From assembly GCF_001519075.1 (NCBI RefSeq), contig NZ_KQ954244.1:372001-436000 (forward strand): a DNA stretch of 64,000 bases. The letters are read 5' to 3'. The position numbers were made by a program, and so were the translations under genes. The DNA is from Novosphingobium fuchskuhlense (GTDB lineage: Bacteria > Pseudomonadota > Alphaproteobacteria > Sphingomonadales > Sphingomonadaceae). The notes below the pieces were generated by a model. It saw only the letters and a list, made by a program, of their open reading frames with translations, searched no databases and had not been told where the DNA came from. Shown in pieces: positions 47,424-57,293 of the stretch; position 1 is the first letter of the stretch; the number at the start of each line of letters is the position of its first letter.

Positions 47424-48843
47424 GCGGAAGACGGAGCGTGGCGGTGAGGCCCCTAGTCTCGCCGCCCTCGCTTCGGTTCGCGAGTGTAAGCGAACCGCCG
47501 TGCTGGTCGGCAATCGCGCGGGCGAGCGTGAGGCCAAGACCCGCGCCGCCGGTCGATGAATTGCGCGACGCTTCGAGCCGGGTGAACGGTTCGAGCATCC
47601 GCGCGATCTCTTGCTCGGGAATGCCGGGGCCATCGTCCTCGACCACAAGCACGGCCTCGGCGCCATCGCGCCGCAGGGTGACCCGGGCGCGGCTGCCATA
47701 GCGCAGCGCATTCGAGACGAGGTTGCGCAGAGCGCGGCGCAGCCAGGTGGCGCGCAGCGGCATGACGATGCGCGTCGCATCGCCCAGCGTGACGTCCTCG
47801 CCCATGTCCTCGTACTCGCCCACGACATCGGCAACGAGCGCGGAGAGTTCGGTCTGCTCGAGCGGATCGGAAGGGCGCCCCACGCGGGCGAGGCTCAGGA
47901 TATCGTCGAGTGAGCGGTTGATGTCCTCGATCCCCGCCGCCATCCGGCCCCGCTCGGTGTCGTCCTCGACCGCCTCGATCCGCACGCGCAGCGCCGCGAG
48001 CGGGGTCTTGAGATCATGCCCGATCGCGCCGAGCATCACGTCCTTCTCATCGAGCAGCGCGCCGACGCGGCGCTCCATCGCGTTGTGCGCGATGATGAGA
48101 CCGCGGATATCGTCCGGCCCTTCCGGTTCCAGCTGGCCGGCAAGGGCGCGCGAGCGGGCAAAGACTTCGACTTGCGCGGTAAGGGCCTTGAGCGGCCGCG
48201 CGATGCGCCGCAGGATCAGCGCTACGGCACCGACAAGAACAATGTAGATGAACACCGTCTGGAGCACGAGCGTGGTCAGCATTGCGCGTTCGGTGCGCGG
48301 AGCGAGCAGGCGCGCGGTGAGCCAGGTTCCGTCGGTGCGGCCGATTGCGGCGATGATCAGGCGCGGGCGCACGGCGCCGGGCGAGCGCGGCATGCCCGGT
48401 CCGCGCCGGGCCAGCCACTGCGCGATGACAGGATCGCGCGCGGGATCGCGCTCGGCCACGAAGAGCCGCGCGGCATCGACACCTTGTGCTTCGAGCACCT
48501 GGCGCAGCGCTTCCTCGACGTCTGGACGGCGGCGGTCGCCAGCCATCTGGGGCGCGCGGGCCTCTTCCTGCACGCGCAAGGGGCGCGGCATGCGCAGGCC
48601 GATCTCCGGCCCCTCGCCATCGGGCGGGGGCGGCGGACCGAATTGCGCGCGCGGACTGCGGCCGAGCAGGCTGAACGCGGCATAGTTGACGAGGCCGGCA
48701 AAGTGCCGCTCGTGCTGCATGCGCCACATCAGTGCGGCGGAAAATGCCTGCGCCACCATCAGCGCAACTGCGATGGCAAGCAGCATCTGCCCTTGCAGGC
48801 TGCGTGGCCAGAGGCTGAAGCCGCGGCGAGCAGGCTCAGCCAT
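47416..48843 (-). CDS. Sensor histidine kinase
   Basis: 475 aa. Two membrane helices (LLAIAVALMVAQAFSAAL; TLVLQTVFIYIVLVGAVALIL) flank a Pro/Arg-rich periplasmic region. Then HAMP, the H-box AIGHDLKTPLAALRVRIEAV, N-box LRNLVSNALRYGSRA, and ATP-lid motifs VEDDGPGIP and GGAGLGLTLARAI. ATG 48843 overlaps the response regulator stop by 8 nt. Third gene of an EF-hand protein, regulator, kinase operon. Confidence 0.92.
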
Positions 48844-49603
48844 CGGCAGGCACCTTGCGCACTTCGGCAGCGAGCATGTAGCCCCCACCCCAGACCGTCT
48901 GGATCAGTTCGGGATTGCGGCTGTCACGCTCGATCTTGCGACGCAGGCGGCTGATCTGGTTGTCGACTGCGCGGTCGAACAGGTGGGCCTCGCGGCCCTG
49001 CACCATATCGAGCAGCCGGTCGCGGTCGAGCACCTGGCGCGGGTGGTCGAGGAAGGCGACGAGGAGGCGGAATTCCGCCGATGAAATGGCCACGACCGCG
49101 CCTTCGCTGTCGGTGAGGCGGCGGCGCAAAGGATCGAGCCGCCAGCCTTCGAAAGTGTAGTGGTGCTGATCGGCCGTATCGGCCGCCGCTTCAGGCACGC
49201 GCCCAATGCCCTTGGCCGCGCGGCGCAGCACGGAGCGGATGCGCGCGACGAGTTCGCGCGGATCGAAAGGCTTCACGACATAGTCATCCGCGCCGATCTC
49301 GAGCCCGACGATGCGGTCGGTCGCCTCGCCGCGCGCGGTGAGGAAGATGACGGGAAGGCCGCGCGCTTCGATCAGGTGGCGGCAGAGCGAAAGGCCATCC
49401 TCGCCGGGCATCATGATATCGAGCAGGACGATATCGAACATTTCCGCGGCCAGACGCGTGCGGGCCTCGGCCGCGCTCGCGGCTTGGCCCACCGCGAACC
49501 CCTGGCGAACGAGATAGTCCGCCAGGGGTTCGCGCAGCGCTGCCTCGTCGTCCACCACCAGGACACGGGTCGTGACCGGGATCGGGGCGGGGGCTGCAGC
49601 CAT
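48836..49603 (-). CDS. OmpR-family response regulator
   Basis: About 255 aa. Receiver domain: VLVVDDE, phospho-acceptor Asp in IVLLDIMMPGEDG, FLTARGEATD and YVVKPFDPREL (Lys switch). C-terminal winged helix: SAEFRLLVAFLDHP, LLDMVQGREAHLFDRAVD, and the wing VWGGGYML. Start ATG 49603 falls just after the EF-hand stop; GTG 49612 would overlap it by 8 nt. Partner of the histidine kinase. Confidence 0.93.
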   Translation of the reverse strand: MAAAPAPIPVTTRVLVVDDEAALREPLADYLVRQGFAVGQAASAAEARTRLAAEMFDIVLLDIMMPGEDGLSLCRHLIEARGLPVIFLTARGEATDRIVGLEIGADDYVVKPFDPRELVARIRSVLRRAAKGIGRVPEAAADTADQHHYTFEGWRLDPLRRRLTDSEGAVVAISSAEFRLLVAFLDHPRQVLDRDRLLDMVQGREAHLFDRAVDNQISRLRRKIERDSRNPELIQTVWGGGYMLAAEVRKVPADG

Positions 49604-49604
49604 A

Positions 49605-50261
49605 TCAGGCACCCGGCGGGGGCGGGGGCGGCGGCATATCGCCCATATCCCCGTGCATGCCGTGCCGGCGGCCCCAGCCGCCGTGTTCCTTGTGCATCGC
49701 CATCCATGCGGCGCGGCGCTCGGCGGACGTCAGCTTGCCATCATGGTTGGTGTCAGCCGCATCGAAGCGGGCCTTGGCAGCGGCATCGAATTCGGCGCGG
49801 GTTATGGTGCCATCATGGTTGGTATCAGCCTTTTCGGCCATTTCGCGCATCATGTGCGCGCCGGGGCCCATCATCATGGCCATACCGGCACCGGGAGGCG
49901 GCGGCGGCATCATGCCGGGCGCGCCATCGCGGCCCCTGCCGCCCATCGCACCGCCTTCCATCATCTTCTTGTGGTGCTCCATGAATTCGGTCTTGCTGAT
50001 CGCGCCATCATGGTTGGTGTCGATCATGTCGAACATTTCGTTCATCTTGGCCTCGCGGTCAGCATCATTGAGCACACCGTCCTTGTTCACGTCCAGCTGC
50101 GCCCATAGCATGTCGGCCTTGGCCTTGGCATCGGCCCAGGTCATCGTGGCATCGCCCATGGGATCGCGGCCAGGTTCGGCAAAGGCAGGGTAGACGGCAT
50201 AGAGCGCCGTCGCCGCCGTAAGCGCGACAGCCGCAGAGGCGGCGAGCGTGGATTTCTTCAT
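49605..50261 (-). CDS. Exported four-EF-hand calcium-binding protein
   Basis: 218 aa. Signal peptide (ALTAATALYAVYPAFA). Four canonical EF-hand loops: DVNKDGVLNDAD, DTNHDGAISKTE, DTNHDGTITRAE, DTNHDGKLTSAE; the first ends in Asp rather than Glu. Met/Gly/Pro-rich linkers (MMPPPPPGAG, PPPPPPPGA). The three DTNHDG loops are nearly identical at nucleotide level, so they arose by recent internal duplication. Joined to the two-component genes by overlap or near-zero spacing, suggesting a periplasmic Ca2+ receptor or buffer for that system. Confidence 0.9.
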   Translation of the reverse strand: MKKSTLAASAAVALTAATALYAVYPAFAEPGRDPMGDATMTWADAKAKADMLWAQLDVNKDGVLNDADREAKMNEMFDMIDTNHDGAISKTEFMEHHKKMMEGGAMGGRGRDGAPGMMPPPPPGAGMAMMMGPGAHMMREMAEKADTNHDGTITRAEFDAAAKARFDAADTNHDGKLTSAERRAAWMAMHKEHGGWGRRHGMHGDMGDMPPPPPPPGA

Positions 50262-50379
50262 GGATCTCGGTCCTTGTTGCAGGCGGAACGGGGGCTATCC
50301 GCTGTCTGCCATCTAGACCCGGGTTGTCGCAGGCTTATGCCGCCGACGCGGCGTTTTGTCGCACTTTGTCGCGCGGATT

Positions 50380-50775
50380 TCAGCGCGGGCGATGTTCCGT
50401 GCCGAGGCCCGCCGTGATGAACAGGGCCGTGGCCTCATCGGAGATCAGGTCCATCGTGTGCCATGCGCCGGGCGGATTCACCGCATATTCGCCGGCTGCG
50501 AGGCGTACTTCGGCCTTCGTGCCGTCAACCAGCTCCTGATGCATCACGGCCTCGCCGGTGAGCAGCAGCACCACTTCATCGCCCACCGGGTGCATTTCCC
50601 AGCTGTCCCAGCTTTCAGTAAAGCTGTGCTGGCTGACAAGGCGGCCTTCCGCCCCGTCAGCCCCGTGGCGGGCGATGTAATCGCCGTACCATGCCATGCC
50701 GGTGAACGGTGGCTGCGGAACGGCCTTCGCACCGAGCCCGATATGGATGGGGTTTGTATCGAGCCGGTGCGCCAT
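50380..50775 (-). CDS. Cupin domain protein
   Basis: 131 aa. Beta-barrel cupin with motif 1 WEMHPVGDEVVLLLTGEAV (His and Glu metal ligands) and motif 2 GEYAVNPPGAWHTMD (His). Small single-domain cupins bind metal and act as sensors or small enzymes; substrate unknown. Precedes no obvious partner except the VOC protein 6 nt upstream on the same strand, so the two are probably co-transcribed. Confidence 0.82.
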   Translation of the reverse strand: MAHRLDTNPIHIGLGAKAVPQPPFTGMAWYGDYIARHGADGAEGRLVSQHSFTESWDSWEMHPVGDEVVLLLTGEAVMHQELVDGTKAEVRLAAGEYAVNPPGAWHTMDLISDEATALFITAGLGTEHRPR

Positions 50776-50781
50776 TGTTTC

Positions 50782-51156
50782 TCAGTTCCCCATCACGAAA
50801 GCATTGAGCTTGTTGCCATCGGGATCGCGGAAATAGGCGGCATAAAACCCGCCTTCGCCGCGCGGTCCCGGAGGGCCTTCGCAGGTGCCGCCATTGGCGA
50901 GCGCGGCAGCGTGAAGCCGGTCGACCTGCGCCGAGTCCTTCGCTTCCAGTGCGACCATCACGCCGTTGCCGACGGTGGCAGGCTCACCGTTGTAGGGCTT
51001 CATCAGGCCGATGCCGGCCGCGCCGCCCGCCTCGCCCCAGGCAATCGCACTGTCCCATTCGTACATGCGCTTGGTGCCCATTTCGGCCGCCAGCGCATCA
51101 TAGAATGCAGCGCCGCGCGCGAGATCGTTGGTCCCCAAAGTCACGTAGCCGATCAT
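50782..51156 (-). CDS. VOC (glyoxalase/bleomycin-resistance) family protein
   Basis: 124 aa. Two beta-alpha-beta-beta-beta units: MIGYVTLGTNDLARGAAFYDAL at the start and a second half ending FYAAYFRDPDGNKLNAFVMG. The metal ligand positions of lyases are only partly kept, so it may bind or modify a small molecule rather than be a glyoxalase. Stop is 6 nt from the cupin start. Confidence 0.85.
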   Translation of the reverse strand: MIGYVTLGTNDLARGAAFYDALAAEMGTKRMYEWDSAIAWGEAGGAAGIGLMKPYNGEPATVGNGVMVALEAKDSAQVDRLHAAALANGGTCEGPPGPRGEGGFYAAYFRDPDGNKLNAFVMGN

Positions 51157-51212
51157 TCATGCCTCCTCTTCGCCGAGTCGCGATTGAAGGAACATAACAC
51201 GAACATGGGTGC

Positions 51213-53018
51213 TTACAACGGGGCGCAGGCAGCCTCGAGCCAAGCCAGATCCGCACCCTCGAGCTGCGGTGCCAGCAGCACGCGAACCTTGGCGTGATAG
51301 GTGTTCCACCAATCGCGTTCGTGCGGGAGCAGCAGCGCTGGCTCGACGAGCGTGCGGTCGATGGGCGCGAAAGTCAGCGTCTCGAAGCCCATGAACCGGC
51401 CCTCGGCGCCGGGGATAGCGCGCTCTTCGACGAGCACGAGGTTCTCGATCCGGATGCCGTATTCGCCTGCCTTGTAGTAGCCGGGCTCGTTCGAGAGGAT
51501 CATGCCGGGGAGCAGCGGCTGGCCCGTCCCCGCCTGGCCGCCCGCCGCCTTGGCGATACGCTGCGGGCCTTCGTGGACGGCAAGGAAGCTGCCGACGCCG
51601 TGGCCGGTGCCGTGGGCATAATCGAGCCCGGCGACCCACAGGAACTGGCGCGCGAAGCTGTCGAGCTGGCTGCCGACGGTGCCTTCGGGGAACACCGCCT
51701 GATCGAGCGCGATGTGGCCCTTGAGCACGCGGGTGAAGCGGTCCTTCACTTCGGCTGGGGGCGCATCGGGGCCGATCCAGACAGTGCGGGTGATATCGGT
51801 CGTGCCATCCAGATACTGGCCGCCGGAGTCGACGAGATAGACGCTGTTCGGCTCGATCTGGCGGTTGGTGTGCTCGTCCACCTTGTAGTGCGGACTTGCG
51901 CCATTGGGGCCGGCAGCTGAGATCGTGTCAAACGAGAGGTCGCGCAGAAGGCCGGTCTTTTCGCGCTCGGCGCGCAGGGCTGCGGCGGCGGAGAGTTCGG
52001 TTTCAGTGCCGTGCAGCGCGGTGTTGGAGAGCCAGTGGAGGAAGCGGGTGATTGCAGCGCCGTCGCGCGCCTGTGCGGCACGGTGGCCGGCCTGCTCGAC
52101 CGGATTCTTGCAGGCCTTGGGCAGGACGGTGGGATCGGTGAGCGAGACCGCCTCCGCGCCAGCGGCCTCAAGCTCGGCATAGACCGCCGCAACCGCGCGT
52201 TCCGGATCGACCGCAACCTTCTTGCCGGCAAGCGCAGCAAGCGCGGGGGTGAAGGCCGCGCGGTCTTGCACCCGCACGGCATTGCCGAGGTGCTGCGCGA
52301 GTTCGGGCGAGACCTTTTCCGGCGCGATGAAGAGGTCGGCGGTGCCATCGGCATGGGCGAGCACGAACGAGAGCGCGACGGGCGTGCAGTCCACGTCAGA
52401 GCCGCGCATGTTGAGCAGCCATGCGACCGAATCGAGCGCGGAAATGACCGCGGCATCAAGCCCGCGTGCGGTGAGCCAGGCCGCGACTTCGGCGCGCTTT
52501 TCGTGGGCGGAAGCGCCGGCGTACTCATCCGGGTGAACGAGTGCGGGCGCGGCGGAGGGAGCGGGACGGTCCTGCCAGATCGCGTCGACGGGGTTCTGCG
52601 CCACGGCCACGAGCTTGGCATTGCGGGCCTTCAAGGCGGCGGTAACGCTATCGGCCCAACCCTTGCCATGGAGCCATGCGTCATAGCCGATGCGCGCGCC
52701 TTCGGGGGCGTGTTCGCCGAGCCATGCCGCGACCGAAGTCTGCGGGACCGACTGATAGCTGTAGAGCCGCCCATCGACCTGTTCGCGCACTTGCAGCGTG
52801 TAGCGCCCGTCGACGAAGATCGCGGCTTCATCCCTGAGCACAACGGCGGTGCCAGCCGAGCCGCCGAAGCCGGTCAGCCAGCCGAGGCGCTGGGCATAGG
52901 CGCCGACATATTCGCTCATGTGTTCATCGGAAATCGGGATGACGAAGCCATCGAGCTGCTGGCATGCGAGTTCCTTGCGCAGCGCATCGAGGCGGGCTTC
53001 ATGGGTGTTCATCAGCAT
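51213..53018 (-). CDS. Aminopeptidase P family (M24) metallopeptidase
   Basis: 601 aa. Two creatinase-like N-terminal domains followed by the pita-bread catalytic domain. Metal ligands: two Asp in YLVDSGGQYLDGTTDITRT, His in HGTGHGVGSFLAVHEGP, Glu in LSNEPGYY and Glu in GRFMGFETLTF. Cleaves N-terminal Xaa-Pro bonds. The 600-residue length is that of the larger, eukaryote-like AP-P. ATG 53018 has AGGAC upstream. Divergent from the S9 peptidase, so peptide use is a local theme. Confidence 0.92.
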   Translation of the reverse strand: MLMNTHEARLDALRKELACQQLDGFVIPISDEHMSEYVGAYAQRLGWLTGFGGSAGTAVVLRDEAAIFVDGRYTLQVREQVDGRLYSYQSVPQTSVAAWLGEHAPEGARIGYDAWLHGKGWADSVTAALKARNAKLVAVAQNPVDAIWQDRPAPSAAPALVHPDEYAGASAHEKRAEVAAWLTARGLDAAVISALDSVAWLLNMRGSDVDCTPVALSFVLAHADGTADLFIAPEKVSPELAQHLGNAVRVQDRAAFTPALAALAGKKVAVDPERAVAAVYAELEAAGAEAVSLTDPTVLPKACKNPVEQAGHRAAQARDGAAITRFLHWLSNTALHGTETELSAAAALRAEREKTGLLRDLSFDTISAAGPNGASPHYKVDEHTNRQIEPNSVYLVDSGGQYLDGTTDITRTVWIGPDAPPAEVKDRFTRVLKGHIALDQAVFPEGTVGSQLDSFARQFLWVAGLDYAHGTGHGVGSFLAVHEGPQRIAKAAGGQAGTGQPLLPGMILSNEPGYYKAGEYGIRIENLVLVEERAIPGAEGRFMGFETLTFAPIDRTLVEPALLLPHERDWWNTYHAKVRVLLAPQLEGADLAWLEAACAPL

Positions 53019-53082
53019 GGGTCGCGTCCTGAAGTCTGTCGCCCGCCTTGCGGGACCATGCTGCGCACCATAGATGCGGGGA

Positions 53083-55158
53083 ATGACAGAGACCACCCCC
53101 AAGGACCAAGGCGCTGCGCCTCCGGTTGCGGCCAAGAAGCCCCACACGTTCACCCATCACGGCGTGACGATCGAGGACCCGTACAACTGGCTGCGCGATC
53201 CGGGCTATCCCGAGGTGACCGATCCCGAAGTGCTGGGGCATCTGGAAGCGGAAAACGTCTGGTTCGAGGCACGAATGAAGCCGCATCAGGACACGGTGGA
53301 AACGCTGCTGGCCGAGATGCGCGGGCGGATCAAGGAGGCTGACAAGTCGGTTCCGCAGAAGGACGGCGACTGGCTTTACTGGATCGAATACGAGGAAGGT
53401 GCCGAGTACAAGAAGTGGTGGCGGCGGCCGGTCGCGGGTGGTCCGGACGAGCTGATCCTTGACGAAGTGGCGCTGGCGGAGGGCAAGGAATACTTCCGGC
53501 TGGGCGCGCTCTCCGTGTCCAGTGATGGCCGGCTGCTCGCCTGGGCGGTGGACGACAACGGTTCGGAGCGGTTCACCGCGCGGATCAAGGTGATCGCGAC
53601 CGGCGAAGTGCTGCCCGATGTGATACCCGGCACGCTGTCGGCGCTGGTCTGGGCGGCGGGTGACAGGGCGCTTGTCTACAGCCTTGCCAATGCGCAGTGG
53701 CGGACGGACAACGCGCGGCTGCACTGGCTGGGGACACCGGTGGAAAGCGATGTCGAGCTCTATCACGAGGATGACGAAGGCTTCAGGGTCTCCGCCGGGC
53801 TTTCGGCGAACGACGAATGGCTGGTGATTTCAACCGGCGACCACGAGACGAGCGAAGTGCGGCTGGTGCCTGCCGCCGATCCTTTGGCCGCGCCGCTGCT
53901 GGTGAAGGCGCGCGCGGTCGGCGTGGAATACGATGTGGATCTGCGCGGCGAGACGCTGTTCATCCACGCCAACGACACCCACGAGAACTTCCGGCTGGCC
54001 ACCGCGCTGCTTTCGAGCCCGCAGGAATGGACGACGCTGATCGAGGGGACGGACGACTTCTACCTGACCGGCTTCGACCTGTTCCGCGACTTCTACGTGG
54101 TCGAGGGGCGCGTGCGCGGGCTCGACCGGATCGAGGTGCGCTATTACGACGATCCCGCGCGGATCGAGCCGATCGTGTTTCCGGAAGCGAGCTATGAAGC
54201 CTCGCTGGGCGACAACCCGGAATGGGCGATGGACAAGCTGCGCGTCAGCTATGAGTCCATGACCAGCCCGGCTTCGGTCTATGACTTCCACGTGGCCGAG
54301 GGGCGGCTGGAACTGCTGAAGACGCAAGAGATTCCCAGCGGCTATGATGCCTCGCTCTATGAGACGGCGCGGTTGGAGATTGCAGCGCGCGACGGCACCC
54401 TGGTGCCGGTCTCGGTGGTCTGGCGCAAGGGGCGCGCGCATGGCGGACCGCTCTATCTCTATGGTTACGGGGCGTATGGCATTGCCATCGGGCCGGGCTT
54501 TTCCACGACACGGCTGAGCCTGGTCGACCGCGGCTTTGCCTATGCCATCGCGCATATACGGGGCGGCGACGATCTTGGCCGACGCTGGTACAAGGACGGC
54601 AAGCTGGAGCAGCGGACAAACACGTTCCACGATTTCGTCGATGTGGCGAAGGGGCTGATTGCGCAGGGCTTCACCGCTGCGGGCCGGATCGCGATTGCTG
54701 GCGGCTCGGCGGGCGGCGAACTGATGGGCGCGGTGGTCAATTCCGACCCCGACCTGTGGGGCGCGGTGGCGGCGCATGTGCCCTTCGTCGATGTGCTCAA
54801 TACGATGCTCGACGAGGACCTGCCGCTCACCCCGGGCGAGTGGCCCGAATGGGGCAATCCGATCGAGGACAAGGCCGCCTTCGACCTGATCCGGTCCTAC
54901 TCCCCCTACGATCAGGTGCAGGCCCAGGCCTATCCGCCGATGTTGGTGACGGCCGGCCTCAACGATCCGCGCGTGACATACTGGGAACCCGCCAAGTGGG
55001 TCGCCAAACTGCGCGAGATGAAGACCGACGGAAATGAGCTGCTTCTCAAGACCAACATGGGCGCGGGACACGGGGGCAAATCAGGGCGGTTCGAGGGTCT
55101 GCGCGAGACGGCGGAGGAGTTTGCCTTCATGCTGGCGCAGCTCGGGGTCGCGGTCTGA
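53083..55158 (+). CDS. S9 family prolyl oligopeptidase/oligopeptidase B
   Basis: 691 aa, cytosolic. N-terminal seven-bladed propeller (typical YNWLRDPGYPEV start) then alpha/beta hydrolase: nucleophile Ser542 in AGGSAGGELMG, Asp in NDPRVTYWEPAKW and His in GAGHGGKSGRFEG. The acidic-residue pattern and DPRV fit oligopeptidase B, which cuts after Arg/Lys in short peptides. ATG 53083 follows GGGGA; ATG 53074 is possible. Next gene starts 2 nt after its stop. Confidence 0.92.
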   Translation: MTETTPKDQGAAPPVAAKKPHTFTHHGVTIEDPYNWLRDPGYPEVTDPEVLGHLEAENVWFEARMKPHQDTVETLLAEMRGRIKEADKSVPQKDGDWLYWIEYEEGAEYKKWWRRPVAGGPDELILDEVALAEGKEYFRLGALSVSSDGRLLAWAVDDNGSERFTARIKVIATGEVLPDVIPGTLSALVWAAGDRALVYSLANAQWRTDNARLHWLGTPVESDVELYHEDDEGFRVSAGLSANDEWLVISTGDHETSEVRLVPAADPLAAPLLVKARAVGVEYDVDLRGETLFIHANDTHENFRLATALLSSPQEWTTLIEGTDDFYLTGFDLFRDFYVVEGRVRGLDRIEVRYYDDPARIEPIVFPEASYEASLGDNPEWAMDKLRVSYESMTSPASVYDFHVAEGRLELLKTQEIPSGYDASLYETARLEIAARDGTLVPVSVVWRKGRAHGGPLYLYGYGAYGIAIGPGFSTTRLSLVDRGFAYAIAHIRGGDDLGRRWYKDGKLEQRTNTFHDFVDVAKGLIAQGFTAAGRIAIAGGSAGGELMGAVVNSDPDLWGAVAAHVPFVDVLNTMLDEDLPLTPGEWPEWGNPIEDKAAFDLIRSYSPYDQVQAQAYPPMLVTAGLNDPRVTYWEPAKWVAKLREMKTDGNELLLKTNMGAGHGGKSGRFEGLRETAEEFAFMLAQLGVAV

Positions 55159-55160
55159 CC

Positions 55161-55547
55161 ATGCACACCAGAACCTTCACTGCGGGGCCGGAGCACATCG
55201 ACGTGCTGGGGCACGTGAACAACGCGGTGTGGGTGCAGTGGATGGAAGCCGTCGCCACATCGCACTGGGAAGCGCTGGCCCCGGCCGAATGGCAGGAGAC
55301 CCATGTCTGGGTGGTGACGCGGCACGAGATCGACTACCGCGGGAATATCGCGCTCGGCGAAAACGTGACGGCGGAGACCTTCGTGCCCGACCCTCCGCGC
55401 GGGGCGCGGTTCGACCGGCGGGTAGATTTCCGCAATTCTGCCGGCAAGGTGATCGTCAGCGCGCTGACGCAGTGGGTGTTGATCGACAAGGCCAGCAGGC
55501 GCATCCAGCGGGTGCCCGCGGACATGGCGGCGCTCTTTGCCGGTTAA
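55161..55547 (+). CDS. Acyl-CoA thioesterase, 4-hydroxybenzoyl-CoA type hotdog
   Basis: 128 aa. Hotdog fold with the active-site stretch DVLGHVNNAVWVQWMEA, then HEIDYRGNIALGE and RRVDFRNSAGKVI. Hydrolyses a thioester; substrate unknown. Starts 2 nt after the peptidase stop and is convergent with the GGDEF gene, overlapping it by 4 nt. Confidence 0.88.
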   Translation: MHTRTFTAGPEHIDVLGHVNNAVWVQWMEAVATSHWEALAPAEWQETHVWVVTRHEIDYRGNIALGENVTAETFVPDPPRGARFDRRVDFRNSAGKVIVSALTQWVLIDKASRRIQRVPADMAALFAG

Positions 55548-57253
55548 GCCGTCCGCGTCTGGAAATCGGGCGTGAAACCTGTCAGCCGTTCACGCATCGT
55601 GCGGTTGCGGCCGAGGCGCTTGGCTTCGTAGAGCAGACGGTCGCAGTGGCTGTAGAGCACAGCGAACTCGACATCGAGCGTGCCGGACAGATCGTGTTCG
55701 ACAAGGCCCATGCTGGCGGTGACGACATGGCCCAGACCGGGCACGGCTGCGGCGAGGCGCGTACTGACCGCCCGGCGACATCGCTCGGCGCGATCTGCGG
55801 CGCCCGGGCCGCGCAGCAGCAGCAGGAATTCCTCGCCGCCCATGCGGATCGCACAGGCATCACCATCTTCGGCAAGCACGCTGGCGACGACCTTGAGCAC
55901 TGAATCCCCGACCGAATGGCCGTGCCGGTCATTGATCCGCTTGAAGTGATCGAGATCGATCACCGCCATCGTGCGGTAGCCAAGCTGGAAGAGGTCGTTG
56001 AAGCGCCGCTCGATCGAGTGGCGGTTCCACAAACCGGTCAGCGCATCGCGCCCGGCCACGCCTTCCAGTTCGGTCGCGCGGGCATTGGCAAGGTCGCGCT
56101 CACGCCGCAGTTCAAGGAAACGGATCACGATGCCGAGCGAATTGGTCAGCACTTCTGCGGCTAGCGCGAGCTGGAACACGACCACCGACTCGGTTGGCCG
56201 TGCATGGGGCAGGAGGTAGCAGCCAATCCGATAGACCCCGACGGTCAGCGTCGGAGCCCAGCCGACCAGCAGGAACAGCACGAGCCGGCTGCCGCGCCTC
56301 CAGGCATCGGCAAGGCCGCACAGGATGAGCACGATGGCGAACAAGATCGCGGCATAGATCCCCAGCGCGCTCCATGGGCGCAGTGCTTCGATCGGCAGGG
56401 TCGTGAACACGCCGCCGGCGAGCACAAGCGGTGTGCTGCCCACGATCAACCGGCGCAAGTACGGGGACAATGCCTCGGGTTCGAGGAATGTGACCATGAA
56501 CATGAGACCCGAGGCGGCCACAGCGCTGAAGCACAAGCTGTTGATCGCGATTTCGGTCGCCGCGTCGAGATTTGCCGCGATATGGATGAAGCCGGTGCCG
56601 ATCACAGTCTGGACCAGCATCAGCCCGACCATGACGATATGCCACAGCACGAAGGGCCGGCGCAGCACGAGGTAGAACCCGAAATTGAGAAGCAGCGGCA
56701 CGATCAGCATGCCGCAGATCATGGCCATGGCGACGACCACGCTGATGTCCCAGCCGGTCCCCTCGGTCGCGCTGTCAAGCCGTGCCTCGCTGGCAATGGT
56801 CTTGTTCCAGGGCCCGTCAATGCGCGCTGTGACCAAACGGGGACGAGCAGGGGTCTGCGGCAGCGGCAGGACCATCATCGGCCCGGTAACAAGATGGCGG
56901 ACTGCCGCGGGAGCGAAGCGAGCCACCCGCACGGCGCCACGTTCGTCGACGACCCGGATCGTGATAGCCGCAAACGGCGAGGCATGGGTGACAAGGCTCT
57001 GCGCGCGCGGCTGCACGGGATCGGTGAGGCGGTAGAGCAAGAACAGGCTCGCCGACCCGATGTCATATTCGGAATCCCTGCAGATCCAGCGATCCGGGGC
57101 ACGGCGCAGGGCGTCGTCCGTTTCGCCGGAATCTGCCGCAGCGTGGCAGGTCTGGCTCGCCGCGATCGGCGCGGCGGCCGCAGGCATGCCGAACAGGCCG
57201 GAAAGCAGCGCCACCAGCCCGAACAGCACAACCTCGCGCCAAACCCGGTCCAT
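55544..57253 (-). CDS. 7TM-DISM type diguanylate cyclase
   Basis: 569 aa. Signal peptide, a periplasmic domain of about 150 residues with cysteines (TCHAAADSGE; DRWICRDSEY), seven membrane helices (7TM-DISM order), a short coil RERDLANARATELE, and a GGDEF domain with DALTGLWNRHSIERRF, DLDHFKRINDRHGH and the active site GGEEF. No RxxD inhibitory site is seen five residues before GGEEF, so product inhibition may be lost. Makes cyclic-di-GMP in response to an outside cue. Confidence 0.88.
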   Translation of the reverse strand: MDRVWREVVLFGLVALLSGLFGMPAAAAPIAASQTCHAAADSGETDDALRRAPDRWICRDSEYDIGSASLFLLYRLTDPVQPRAQSLVTHASPFAAITIRVVDERGAVRVARFAPAAVRHLVTGPMMVLPLPQTPARPRLVTARIDGPWNKTIASEARLDSATEGTGWDISVVVAMAMICGMLIVPLLLNFGFYLVLRRPFVLWHIVMVGLMLVQTVIGTGFIHIAANLDAATEIAINSLCFSAVAASGLMFMVTFLEPEALSPYLRRLIVGSTPLVLAGGVFTTLPIEALRPWSALGIYAAILFAIVLILCGLADAWRRGSRLVLFLLVGWAPTLTVGVYRIGCYLLPHARPTESVVVFQLALAAEVLTNSLGIVIRFLELRRERDLANARATELEGVAGRDALTGLWNRHSIERRFNDLFQLGYRTMAVIDLDHFKRINDRHGHSVGDSVLKVVASVLAEDGDACAIRMGGEEFLLLLRGPGAADRAERCRRAVSTRLAAAVPGLGHVVTASMGLVEHDLSGTLDVEFAVLYSHCDRLLYEAKRLGRNRTMRERLTGFTPDFQTRTA

Positions 57254-57293
57254 GACGCCGGTTCTAGCGAAAGGGGCTTAGAGCCAGGTTAAC

